A stretch of DNA of 64,000 bases from Ichthyophis bannanicus. Taxonomy: Eukaryota > Chordata > Amphibia > Gymnophiona > Ichthyophiidae. How positions within the stretch are numbered: the first letter of the stretch is position 1; each line of letters starts with the position of its first letter. The notes below the pieces were generated by a model, which had not been told where the DNA came from, searched no databases, and saw nothing but the letters and a program-made list of their open reading frames with translations. Position numbers and translations under genes: made by a program. Below, in pieces: positions 33,360-42,989 of this stretch. Location of the stretch: positions 704,043,637 to 704,107,636 of the forward strand of contig CM066033.1 in the NCBI GenBank assembly GCA_033557465.1. Direction: 5' to 3'.

Positions 33360-33588
33360 ACGGGCATTTATTTATTTATTTTATTTATTTATTTATTGAA
33401 CGGTTTTATATACCGCCTTTCAGAAAAATCAAAGCGGTTTACATAGAACAAAACTTGAACATTACATTGAAACTTATTCAAACAATTGAAATTACAGTGA
33501 ACATTAAATTGTATATAATAAAAATGGTAATTTGAGGGTTACAATGCTGAGTAAATACTGATTAGGTAGATAGTTTAAACATATATAC
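33360..33588 (-). mobile_element. L2-a host LINE, 3' tail
   Basis: ATTT repeat and TATACCGCC...AAAGCGGTTTACAT signature at 33360-33445, then 3' UTR. It is separated from the ORF2 C-terminus (35129-35656) by solo LTR C. Confidence 0.88.
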
Positions 33589-35124
33589 TGTGGTGAAGAC
33601 TCCCCTCCAGAGGAAATGGAGATAGGGGAAAATCCTGATAGAAGGGATGACACACACAGGATTTCCAAAACTGACTTGGAAAAAACACAGTTATCAGCTG
33701 AGCTGAAGACAAGCCCCAGCCCAGGGGAGGAGTTAGGCTTCAGCACTGATTGGGCACGCCCAGGGGAACGACAGGGAGTGCCGGGAAATGAAGCCCTTTT
33801 TAAATCATCAGATAAGATTGACAGGGGAGGCAGCAAGGCTGGCAAAGGAGGCAGCAAGGCTGGCAAGGCAGGCAGCAAGGCTGACAAGGAGAGCAGCAAG
33901 AAACAAAGCAGACGAGAAGCAGCTTCCAGTGCACGTTGGTCTTCAGGAGGAACTTGGAATCAAAGGGGAAAAATGCTAGAACCCTGGGAGAAGGCAGAAC
34001 CCTGGAACAGTAAGCCTTGGAGCCCAATATACTCTCAAGGAGATCCTTACTACACGGTAGAGCCTAAACGTGGGAAGGCTAGCAAACCCAGCTCTTGGAG
34101 AAAAGGTATTTTGTCTGGTGGCGAGCAGTGCTATAAAAGCCAGGAACCAAAACAGGAAAGAAGTTTTTCTGAGAGAAATTCCCCTAGCAGAAGAACTAGC
34201 CATAAGGCTCCTGAGTTTCTAGAGAGGAGAGAGTCCTGGAAGAAAGGTGCCTGTTCTTATGCCAACGTCTCTGATAAAGGTAAAGCTGAATTTCCTAATT
34301 TTAATGCCTTGCTGGAGAAACCCTTTTATTGTGCTGACCTCCCTAAGCCAAACTCTGCAACAGGAGCAGATAGTGAGTGGGGGAAGGGTATGACCCTTAC
34401 CGGAAACTATCAAGCAGCTAATGAGCAGCTACAGGCTGAATTGCTTCTAAAAGAGTTTCAGCAATTTCTGGAGCTAAAGTCAGGGAAACATAAGAAACCT
34501 GATGAAGAGAACAATTGCCTTAGCCCAAATGAATGTATGCAGATAGATAATGATGTGCCTACCTTGAGTTATGATCCTTGTGCAATGGATTGCTCTTTAT
34601 GTTTTAGAGAGTAACAGTGTAAAGAAGCATCTGGAGTTTGTATGAGAAGAATACAAAACATTTGCTATACCTGTTGCCTAGCCGTGAAAGTTCACAAATT
34701 GTTTTCACCTGTTTCTGTAAAGCCACGCTGTGAGGAGAACAGCTGTTACTGTGAGGCTGCAATAATCTCAAGCAACCACACGAGGCAAAGCTGAGTAGAA
34801 GCTACCATGACTGTGTAAAGCTGAGTTAAAGCTATTTGATTTCAGTTGTTTTCCTGACCTCCTGATTTCACCTTTATGTTGAAAGTTGTACCTTTACGTT
34901 ATGCACCTTTGAATTGTAATGCGTTGAAAATATCCCCACAACAAATACATTTCTTGCAAGCCTTATCACTCGAGTCACAACTACAACTTTCATCCCTAAA
35001 GAAAAAAAACAAGTGTACTACGAATCCCAGCATTCAGAGGGATCAGTACCAGCTTTATTCATAAGGGACATTATATAAGGCCACTCCTGCCTGTAAGCTC
35101 TAGGGCCCAGGCAGGAGCGTCGCA
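33589..35124 (+). mobile_element. Solo LTR C with internal ORF
   Basis: A 1536-bp LTR from TGTGGTGAAG to GAGCGTCGCA with a perfect 4-bp target duplication ATAC at 33585-33588 and 35125-35128, in the 3' UTR of the L2-a LINE. A TATA box TTATATAAGG lies at 35071-35080, so most of the LTR is U3. It has no internal region and is a recombination product of a former provirus. Related to LTRs A, B and D by the ORF inside it and by structure rather than by base identity. Confidence 0.9.
33616..34614 (+). CDS. U3-encoded hydrophilic protein of LTR C (332 aa)
   Basis: An intact frame of 332 codons lies inside the solo LTR, its ATG exactly 27 nt after the LTR start, in the frame of LTR base 1. The product is hydrophilic and basic, without signal peptide or membrane segment. 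N-terminal part: S-T-D-W-A-R-P, shared with family A, then a GSKAGK repeat (residues about 72-92). Middle: AEPWN and SSWRKG tryptophan motifs. C-terminal part: QAELLLKEFQQFLE helix, an acidic stretch and the ending MDCSLCFRE. Family A has AEPWN, SWRKP, QAELLLKDFREFLE and MDCS at the same relative places. Function unknown; the position recalls U3-encoded accessory genes of some retroviruses, without sequence similarity that I can see. Confidence 0.7.
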   Translation: MEIGENPDRRDDTHRISKTDLEKTQLSAELKTSPSPGEELGFSTDWARPGERQGVPGNEALFKSSDKIDRGGSKAGKGGSKAGKAGSKADKESSKKQSRREAASSARWSSGGTWNQRGKMLEPWEKAEPWNSKPWSPIYSQGDPYYTVEPKRGKASKPSSWRKGILSGGEQCYKSQEPKQERSFSERNSPSRRTSHKAPEFLERRESWKKGACSYANVSDKGKAEFPNFNALLEKPFYCADLPKPNSATGADSEWGKGMTLTGNYQAANEQLQAELLLKEFQQFLELKSGKHKKPDEENNCLSPNECMQIDNDVPTLSYDPCAMDCSLCFRE

Positions 35125-35656
35125 ATACAGATTTAAATATTTACAAATTTCAAAAATCATATCTTATATGAGCAAGGAAAAATGTATTGTAGTTCACTAG
35201 AATTATTAGTGTAAAAAGTAAATGTGATAATGTGGAGAATTGGGTATTGTAAGATAGAGTAAGAAAAAGGAAAAAGTAAGTTGTGAAATAATGAATATGA
35301 GTATACATGAGTTTAAGTGGGAAATATTTCATCTATTGGGAATGAGTCTCCAAAGTACTCTATAAATAAGTGAGTTTTAAGATCTTTTCGAAATGCTGAA
35401 AGATCTGTGATATCTCTGAGTTTATCCGGCAGAGCGTTCCATATTAAAGGAGCATTGAAGCTGAATGCCCTATTTGTTGTAATTTTATTGAGTTTTGAAA
35501 AGTTGTTTGGAACAAGTAGTGTGTTCATGTTCCTTTGTCTCACTGTTCTGGTCCTTGAATGAATTGTCAGTAGATCAGTTAGATATGATGGGGCTATATC
35601 TCTTATCAGTTTGAACGTTGTTATGATAACTTTATATTTTATCCTACTTTGTATAG
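35125..35656 (-). pseudogene. L2-a host LINE, ORF2 C-terminus
   Basis: Minus strand, with I-K-Y-K-V-I-I-T-T-F-K-L-I near 35600, FSFNAPLIWNALPDKLRD and FRKDLKTHLFIEYFG at 35543-35313, the terminal blocks of L2-type ORF2. It continues the LHWLPI segment that ends at 52199 on the far side of LTR element B. Confidence 0.88.
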
Positions 35657-36132
35657 TGTCACCACGCCCTTTACCCTAGGCGGTTGCCTAGGTGCTGGGA
35701 ATGATGATAGTTTTTATTTATTTTAAAACATGCCTATAGTTGTAGTTATGCAGTTGAAATAACTTCAGCCAAGAGGGAAAATAGGCACGCAGGATTTTTA
35801 TTATTTCTTTAGGCCAGAGGAACTTCTTAAACAGTTCCAAATATCAACATAAGGTATGGAAATTTCCAGAGAAAAACAACAAGGTAAAAGGCTTATCAGC
35901 AAACTTAAACAAAGTATTTCTTCATACCAAAATCATAGCAAAAGAACTTTGGTGCAAAAACCTTCTTCTCCAGAATGTGACTTTTAAAACATGTACAGCT
36001 TCAAATAATCCCACAAAGTAAAACTTCAACTGCACACTGTTTCTCTCTTCTCACATATAATGGTTTCTTCACCTGCTATCTGCCAGGCTCTATACTTTGT
36101 ACAAGCAGTCTTTCAAAGAAAGGGTTAAGCTT
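35657..36132 (-). repeat. 3' LTR of element B, distal part
   Basis: From TGTCACCACGCCC to TTAAGCTT. It matches 50612-51093 of the 5' LTR closely. The remainder of this LTR is at 42990-44037; element A separates them with duplicated GCTT. Confidence 0.92.
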
Positions 36133-37701
36133 TGCCACACACCCGCTCCCTGGACCTTGAGGGTTTCAGGAGGGGGTGGCCTTGGATGCCCTTCAGGGTT
36201 GAGGTTGTAGTTGTGTATGTGCTCAAGCAGTAAGGCAGGCAAAGAAAATTTATTTGATGAGGTTTTATTTCTCCCGCTCCGGAGTTGAAATGCAACAGAC
36301 GCAAAAGAAGATAAAATTGCCAAAACAAGAATGAGGAAAAACAAGACTTTTCAGTGCTGGGCTAAATGTCCATTTTCTTCAGGGGTTCACATTCATTAGG
36401 CATGTGACCTTTGCTTTACTAAACAAATTCTGGCAAAACAACAGTGCTCCAGAGATGCAAACAAAATATGCTTCAACTTATTCACTTTTCATAAGCTTTT
36501 CAGCAATACAAACATTCAGGTCACTTCTGTTATATTTCTTCATATAACCATTCAAGCTTTTGCCTTAAATAACTTTCTCAATGAGACAGGTTGAGCAATC
36601 CATGGGCTGGTCTTGCTCTGTGGACGGCTGAGAACAAACTAGTGGCATTTCCACTTCACAGCTGTTTTCAGGCTGTGCTAACTTATAGCTAGGAATTGCT
36701 CTGCTCTCAAGAAATTCTCTGAAGTCTTTAAGAAGTAATTCAGCCTGCGTCTTTTCTGGGCTAAGCTGATAAACTGCTTCTTCTTCAGGTAAACATTTGT
36801 TTGAGTTCCTTATCTCAGGATAATTAGTAATGCTGTATCTACTAGGACAACAATTCAGAGTGCTGAAAGTATCCCTCCCCCACTTGTCTCTGAACGTAAG
36901 TGCCGGGGTTAAAACTTTAGCTTTACTTGGAGAGTGTCTAAAGAGTGCTTCAAAAGTAGAACTGTCAGGCTTCTCCTGGCTCACGTCTCTGCAGTATGAC
37001 TCAGCTGTTTTCTTCCTATTAGCTTCTCTGCTAAACGTTTCAGCTGGCTTGTGAGAATAGCTGGGACTGCTTAGACAATTTTCATGCTGAACCCAACTGC
37101 CACCATATTGACTGACTTTGTCCTGGCTTTTAAAATGAGCTTTCACTCTGTCTGGCTTCACACTATTAAACTTGTGAGCTGTATCAACCCCACTGTGTAC
37201 CTTGTGCTGAGGCTTCCTCCATGAGAATTCTTTGCCCCTCTGCCTTCTGTTCCACGGCTCTGCTTGGTCCTCCAGAAGCCTAGGCTGTAACCTTGGGTCT
37301 CTCAGTGCTCTGTAATCCTTCTGGTCACAGAAGATTCTTTCTGCCCCTGAGTCTCCCAGGTACCCGCTTCCTGAGTCAAAATCCTTCCTTAATGAATCAC
37401 AGCTGCTTAGTGGGTCTCTCTCCAAGTCTTGGACTTGAACCTGGTCCTCTTCCTCTTCTTCTAACTGTTTATGTTTCTGACTGCTTAACAAGGTGCTTGT
37501 GCACGGCACTGCCCACCTCCTGCTTGGGCGTGCCCAATCAGGGACTTTGCTTCTCTCCTCCCCTGAGGTGAGCTGTGTTTCCTGATTAGCCATGTGTTTT
37601 TTTCTCTCTGAAGAGAAAATCCTGCATTCTCCTGCAGTACCGGTTCTCTCCACCGGATCACTATCTATTTCCATAGCTTGTTGGGAAGCTACTACGTCAC
37701 A
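36133..37701 (-). repeat. 3' LTR of element A
   Basis: 1569 bp, TGTGACGTAG to TGTGTGGCA in minus orientation. Two AATAAA signals on the minus strand (36249-36254, 36264-36269) mark the R region, so about 1.4 kb is U3. Contains the U3 ORF. Confidence 0.95.
36565..37674 (-). CDS. U3-encoded hydrophilic protein of LTR A (369 aa)
   Basis: An intact frame of 369 codons in the 3' LTR, with the ATG 27 nt inside the LTR start, exactly as in LTR C, and in the frame of LTR base 1. It lies downstream of pol, where an accessory or env gene would be. Residues about 49-55 read VPDWARP. A glutamate run (EEEEED) is at about 73, AEPWNRRQRGKEFSWRKP at about 140, a QAELLLKDFREFLE helix near 310, and the end is PMDCSTCLIEKVI. 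No signal peptide, membrane span or cysteine pattern of an envelope protein. Basic, Ser- and Lys/Arg-rich middle. Function unknown; a nucleic-acid or protein-binding accessory factor is my inference. Confidence 0.72.
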   Translation of the reverse strand: MEIDSDPVERTGTAGECRIFSSERKKHMANQETQLTSGEERSKVPDWARPSRRWAVPCTSTLLSSQKHKQLEEEEEDQVQVQDLERDPLSSCDSLRKDFDSGSGYLGDSGAERIFCDQKDYRALRDPRLQPRLLEDQAEPWNRRQRGKEFSWRKPQHKVHSGVDTAHKFNSVKPDRVKAHFKSQDKVSQYGGSWVQHENCLSSPSYSHKPAETFSREANRKKTAESYCRDVSQEKPDSSTFEALFRHSPSKAKVLTPALTFRDKWGRDTFSTLNCCPSRYSITNYPEIRNSNKCLPEEEAVYQLSPEKTQAELLLKDFREFLESRAIPSYKLAQPENSCEVEMPLVCSQPSTEQDQPMDCSTCLIEKVI

Positions 37702-39754
37702 GATCCCCCCCCCTTAAGATATCACGGGCTGGCTTAGGCTCGTCCGCACAGCACGTGATACGACTTAACGCATCTGCATTTTGGTGGAGTTTTCCAGCTC
37801 TGTGCTGTACCTGAAACTCAAAAGCCTGTAGGGCCATGAACCAGCGTGTTAGCCGGGAGTTATGGTTATGCATTTGATTTAACCATTTTAATGGTGCGTG
37901 GTCCGTGACAAGGATGAACTTCCTTCCCACTAGGTAGAAGCGTAGCGCATCAATAGCCCACTTGATGGCTAAACACTCGCGCTCAATAGTGGAGTAATTT
38001 CTCTCCGCCGGTGCCAGTTTCCTACTAAGGAATAGGACTGGGTGTTCTGTACCCTCATGTCGCTGAGACAAGACAGTGCCCAGGCCCGTATCAGAGGCGT
38101 CTGTCTGTACTATGAAGGTTTTTTCAAAATCCACCCCCTTCAAAACCGGCGCTTCACAAAGTTGCCTCTTTAAAAGTTCAAACATTCTTTCAGCTTCTTC
38201 ACTCCACTTGAGTTTATTGGGCGCATTTTTCCGAAGCATGTCAGTTAGCAAGGCGGTCTTCTCTGAAAAATGTGGGATAAATCTTCGGTAATAACCTACC
38301 AGACCCAGAAAACTGCGCAATTGTTTTTTATTGGCAGGTTTTGGGAAGGCCTGTACACTTGCAATTTTACTGACCAACGGTTTTACAACTCCATGGCTCA
38401 CGACATGACCCAAATATTTAACTTCTTGTCCCCCAAAGAGACACTTGGCAGGGTTCAAGGTGAGGCCTGCATCCCGGATTGCTAATAAAACAGCTTCGAC
38501 TCTTTGTAAATGCTGAGTCCATGTCTCGCTGTGAATGACAACTTCGTCCATATAGGCGACTGCATAGGCCTGATGTGGACGAAGGACCATGTCCATGAGT
38601 CGTTGGCAAGTGGCCGCGGCCCCATGTAGGCCAAAGGGCATTCTCTTAAATTGATAGAGGCCAATAGGTGTACTGAAGGCGGTCTTTGGCCTGGCCTGTC
38701 TGGTAAGGGGAATTTGCCAATACCCTTTTGACATGTCGAGCGTCGTAAGATACTTAGCTTGTCCAAGTCGATCAAGGAGTTCCTCAATCCGAGGCATGGG
38801 ATATGAATCAAATCGGGATATTGAATTTACTTTCCGAAAGTCGATACAAAATCGGATTGAACCATCCGGTTTCGGCACCATGACGATGGGACTATTCCAT
38901 GGACTCCGGGATTCTTCGATTATTCCCATGGCTAACATCTCTCCCACCTGTCGTATTACCTCATTCTTTTTCGCCTCCGGTAGTCGGTAAGGGCGCTGCC
39001 TTACCACTTCACCCGGGGGTGTTATTATATCATGGGCTATCAATCTTGTTTCTCCGGGTACAGGCGTGAGAACATCTCTGTATCTTGATAGCACCTGTGT
39101 CAGTTCCTGTCTTTGGGCCCATGAGAGTCCCTCATCCAATCGGGGTTCAGGATTTTTCTTGCACTCGGTCAGCTGGGGTCCGAGGTCCTCTTCTTCGGCC
39201 TCCTCCCTCTCCACCGAAGCTGATAACCCTTGCAGGCTCTTGTTCCCTGTAGAACCGAAACCTTGCGTGCCCCGCATTGTTGTGGACAGGACAGGCACTT
39301 CTTCCACAGGGGGAAGTCCGACGCATTCACAAATCAATTGTGCTATGTGGTCTCCCGTCTTCACTCTAAAGTCATTTTTCCCAAAGTTGAAAATGAGAAC
39401 TTTTACAGAACCACGGGAGTCTGGGTCTATTACACCAGCACCGATATCTATAAAATGTTTCAGCGCTAGGCCTGACCGTGGAGCTAGACGCCCGTAACAC
39501 CCAGCAGGTAGTTCTATTTGTAGAGCAGTATCTACCAGTGCCTTTCCACCAGCTGGAACTACAATATCTTCTGCACTGGTGAGGTCAAACCCTGCTGCAT
39601 TAGGCGTGGCTCTCTTGGGCGCCTGAGCACTAGGGGTCATTCTGCAGAACCTCAGGACAAATTTGGGTTTTCCTGCATTATCGTCCTTTGGAACTTCTTT
39701 CCTCTGGCTACCCTTGCTGGCCTGGGCCGATGAGGGTCGAGGGACTGACTTCAC
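37697..39754 (-). pseudogene. Pol of element A: dUTPase, RT, RNase H
   Basis: A 685-codon open frame in the -1 frame relative to Gag-protease. Residues about 28-170 are a dUTPase, which removes dUTP: AAGFDLTSAED, APRSGLALK, GAGVIDPDSRG, GDHIAQLICE and RGTQGFGSTG, the five family motifs in order. In motif 3 the usual Tyr is Ser. Residues about 270-480 are a Ty3/Gypsy RT (SPWNSPIVMVPKPDG, RFCIDFRKVN, LTTLDMSKGYWQIPL, FGLHGAAATCQRLMD). The catalytic box is YMDE instead of YxDD, codon GAA near 38548, so activity is doubtful. RNase H follows (VQTDASDTGLG, EREC, VTDHAPLKW, NADALSR). The frame ends two codons into the LTR. Integrase is absent. Labelled pseudogene because of the catalytic change. Confidence 0.88.
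37702..37717 (-). promoter_or_regulatory. Polypurine tract of element A
   Basis: The minus strand reads CTTAAGGGGGGGGGATC directly before the TG of the 3' LTR. Primes plus-strand DNA synthesis. Element B has the same AAG-G(n)-ATC form. Confidence 0.85.
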
Positions 39755-39795
39755 CCTCTCCGTTGCCAGAGCTTGCGCTTCCTTAGGGACCTTTC

Positions 39796-41073
39796 CTACG
39801 TGGAGTCCTCTCTCTCCTGTAAGCCTTGTACTAGCCCTTTGTGAAACTGTGGCCAGTCTTTACCTAGGATTACTGCATGGGGAAGTCCTGGGACAACTGC
39901 TAAGGGGATAGTCCTGCGTGCACCTAACCCCGCTATGTGTAACTTATATACCGGATAGGTGGAAGTTCCTCCGTGAACACATCTTATTTTAACTGAACTC
40001 ACAGGCTGAATTACTTCTCCTCCCTGCATGGCTTTTATCTTCTGCCACAACTCTTCAGAGAGCATGCTTAACTCAGCTCCTGAATCTAGCAAAGCTTGAG
40101 TGGTAATTCCCTGTACTTCAACAGAAAGAAGAAATCCTTGTCTGTCTTTCATAGAACTATCCGCTATCAAGGCAGCTTTAACAAAACAATGTTTTTGCAA
40201 ATGTCCCTCTTGCCCACATTTGTAACACCTTAGCTTACTCTTAGACTTTTTCCACAATGGCATGCACATTTTTATAGGATCCTCCTGCACCCTCCGGTTC
40301 CTTTCTGATCCGCGACTGCCTGGCTCCTGGGAAGTAGTGCCAGCTCTCTGGGCAGTTAGCTCTGCCTCTATGTATCTCTCAGAGAGTGCAACAGCTTCTT
40401 GGGGAGTTTTGCAGTTTTGCAAGATCAGGAAGGTGCGGATTCCCTGGGGTTGAGCGTTCATGTATTGCTCTAGTACCAAGTCATCAAGTATTGACTCCAC
40501 AGACCTCCCTTCTGGAGTTAACCACTTGTCAACCAGGCTATGAATCCTGTGACACAAGGACTTAGGGGTCTCACTTGGCCTCAGTTTTACACTCCTCAAG
40601 CGAGTGTGGTAAACCAGAGGAGTGAGCCCTAATCTCTCTCTTATCGCTTTTTTTAACTCATCATAGCTTCCGGCCAGTGCAGCAGGCATGGCGCGGTAAG
40701 CGGCCATCGCTTCCCCAGTAAGGGACGCTGCTAGAGCCCAGTGCTCCCTAGGCCAGGCGCTAAGGCGAGCTACTCTCTCGAAGCTCTCGAGAAAATCATC
40801 TACATCATCCTGATTAGTAAGTTGACCAAAGTTAAACAGAGTTCCTGTGTGTAGGCTAACATGGTGTACAGAGTCTGTTAGTGTGGAACCTGTTGTAGAT
40901 GCTGGTGGTACAGTCGCCTGCTTCCTCTCCTTTAGCCATTCCTCCATCATGGTAAGTAGAGGTCGCTGCTGTTCACGGAAACACGCGTTGGCTCTTTCCT
41001 GTGCCTCTAGCAAAAGATCTCTCTGACACTCCAGGTGTGTCGCCATCCATTGGAAGACATCCTTGGCCTCCAT
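39796..41073 (-). CDS. Gag-protease of element A
   Basis: Start chosen at M-E-A-K-D-V (41073) because element B starts M-E-Q-P-N at the matching place; the frame is also open to 41103. An N-terminal coiled region is followed by the capsid: FLESFERVARLSAWP, then LCHRIHSLVDKWL with LDDLVLEQYM, which resembles the SCAN domain pattern (W-L-x-P-E...LVLEQF). SCAN is known to derive from a Gypsy-type (Gmr1-like) capsid. Next is a zinc knuckle CYKCGQEGHLQKHC (about residue 290) that packages RNA, then an aspartic protease with LLDSGAELSML and a G-L-x-x-A-V-I-L-G-K-D flap region. It ends with TAG at 39796-39798; pol continues in the -1 frame, implying ribosomal frameshifting. Confidence 0.85.
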   Translation of the reverse strand: MEAKDVFQWMATHLECQRDLLLEAQERANACFREQQRPLLTMMEEWLKERKQATVPPASTTGSTLTDSVHHVSLHTGTLFNFGQLTNQDDVDDFLESFERVARLSAWPREHWALAASLTGEAMAAYRAMPAALAGSYDELKKAIRERLGLTPLVYHTRLRSVKLRPSETPKSLCHRIHSLVDKWLTPEGRSVESILDDLVLEQYMNAQPQGIRTFLILQNCKTPQEAVALSERYIEAELTAQRAGTTSQEPGSRGSERNRRVQEDPIKMCMPLWKKSKSKLRCYKCGQEGHLQKHCFVKAALIADSSMKDRQGFLLSVEVQGITTQALLDSGAELSMLSEELWQKIKAMQGGEVIQPVSSVKIRCVHGGTSTYPVYKLHIAGLGARRTIPLAVVPGLPHAVILGKDWPQFHKGLVQGLQEREDST

Positions 41074-41411
41074 CGCCATCTTGGAATTCCTGGAATAAAG
41101 CAAAAATATACAGACCCAAGTGCGGTATCACAGTACACTTGTCTATCTGTGCTTTTATTTCTCCTTTTTTTTTTTTTCCTTCCCTAGTCACCACTAGGCT
41201 GCACCCTTGCCCTGGTATCCTGGTTACCCGGGGTGGATACCCTTTACCTGGCTCAGGTGGTTTGCATGCACTTCAGCAACAGCAGATCCTGTGGCCTCCT
41301 GCAGTCCCCTTCCTCGTCTGGGCTCGTCAGCTCTTCCGCTGGGCTCTTCTGGAAGAAGGCTCCTGCAGCTCCTGATGTGGCTACTTCTTGCGCCTGCGCA
41401 GTATCCTCAAT

Positions 41412-41420
41412 ACTACGCCA
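41412..41420 (-). promoter_or_regulatory. Primer binding site of element A
   Basis: The minus strand reads TGGCGTAGT three bases after the LTR end. It matches the 3' end of tRNA-Ser of the AGA/TGA type (…ACTACG-CCA). Element B has the same nine bases. Confidence 0.65.
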
Positions 41421-41423
41421 CTT

Positions 41424-42985
41424 TGCCACACACCCGCTCCCTGGACCTTGAGGGTTTCAGGAGGGGGTGGCCTTGGATGCCCTTCAGGGTTGAGGTTGTA
41501 GTTGTGTATGTGCTCAAGCAGTAAGGCAGGCAAAGAAAATTTATTTGAGGTTTTATTTCTCCCGCTCTGGAGTTGAAATGCAACAGACTCAAAAGAAGAT
41601 AAAATTGCCAAAACAAGAATGAGGAAAAACAAGGCTTTTCAGTGCTGGGCTAAATGTCCATTTTCTTCAGGGGTTCACATTCATTAGGCATGTGACCTTT
41701 GCTTTACTAAACAAATTCTGGCAAAACAACAGTGCTCCAGAGATGCAAACAAAATATGCTTCAACTTATTCACTTTTCATAAGCTTTTCAGCAACACAAA
41801 CATTCAGGTCACTTCTGTTATATTTCTTCATATAACCATTCAAGCTTTTGCCTTAAATAACTTTCTCAATGAGACAGTTTGAGCAATCCATGGGCTGGTC
41901 TTGCTCTGTGGATGGATGAGAACAAACTAGTGGCATTTTCACTTCACAGTTGTTTTCAGGCTGTGCTAACTTATAGCTAGGAATTGCTCTGCTCTCAAGA
42001 AATTCTCTGAAGTCTTTAAGAAGTAATTCAGCCTGCGTCTTTTTTGGGCTAAGCTGATAAACTGCTTCTTCTTCAGGTAAACATTTGTTTGAGTTCCTTA
42101 TCTCAGGATAATTAGTAATGCTGTATCTACTAGGACAACAATTCAGAGTGCTGGAAGTATCCCTCCCCCACTTGTCTCTGAACATAAGTGCCAGGGTTAA
42201 AACTTCAGCTGTACTTGGAGAGTGTCTAAAGAGTGCTTCAAAAGTAGAACCGTCAGGCTTCTCCTGGCTCACGTCTCTGCAGTATGACTCAGCTGTTTTC
42301 TTCCTATTAGCTTCTCTGCTAAACATTTCAGCTGGCTTGTGAGAATAGCTGGGACTGCTTAGACAATTTTCATGCTGAACCCAACTGCCACCATATTGAC
42401 TGACTTTGTCCTGGCTTTTAAAATGAGCTTTCACTCTGTCTGGCTTCACACTATTAAACTTGTGAGCTGTATCAACCCCACCGTGTACCTTGTGCTGAGG
42501 CTTCCTCCATGAGAATTCTTTGCCTCTCTGCCTTCTGTTCCACGGCTCTGCTTGTTCCTCCAGAAGCCTAGGCTGTAACCTTGGGTCTCTCAGTGCTCTG
42601 TAATCCTTCTGGTCACAGAAGATTCTTTCTGCCCCTGAGTCTCCCAGGTACCCGCTTCCTGAGTCAAAATCCTTCCTTAATGAATCACAGCTGCTTAGTG
42701 GGTCTCTCTCCAAGTCTTGGACTTGAACCTGGTCCTCTTCCTCTTCTTCTGTTTCTGTTTCTGACTGCTTAACAAGGTGCTTGTGCACGGCACTGCCCGC
42801 CTCCTGCTTGGGCGTGCCCAATCAGGGACTTTGCTTCTCTCCTCCTCTGAGGTGAGCTGTGTTTCCTGATTAGCCATGTGTTTTTTTCTCTCTGAAGAGA
42901 AAATCCTGCATTCTCCTGCAGTACCGGTTCTCTCCACCGGATCACTATCTATTTCCATAGCTTGTTGGGAAGCTACTACGTCACA
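41424..42985 (-). repeat. 5' LTR of element A
   Basis: 1562 bp, a close copy of 36133-37701. Its U3 ORF starts at 42958 but is shifted by a small length change in the glutamate codon run near 42750, so it reads as two overlapping frames (42958-42695 and 42821-41853). The 3' LTR keeps the frame intact. Confidence 0.95.
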
Positions 42986-42989
42986 GCTT

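Larger units (their letters stand above)
36133..42985 (-). mobile_element. LTR retrotransposon A (SCAN-Gag, dUTPase-RT, no integrase)
   Basis: A 6853-bp element on the minus strand with two LTRs (3' 36133-37701, 5' 41424-42985), target duplication GCTT (36129-36132, 42986-42989), PBS 41412-41420 and PPT 37702-37717. The uninterrupted site exists in the 5' LTR of B (TTAAGCTTACAGAATC), which proves insertion into that LTR. Order: Gag-protease, dUTPase-RT-RNase H, then PPT. No integrase domain. In the first 230 bp the LTRs differ by three substitutions and one 3-bp indel, so it is young. Confidence 0.93.

Noticed and set aside
36565..37674. U3 ORF considered as an envelope gene
   Set aside because: No signal peptide, transmembrane segment, furin-like site or fusion-peptide-like stretch; strongly hydrophilic.
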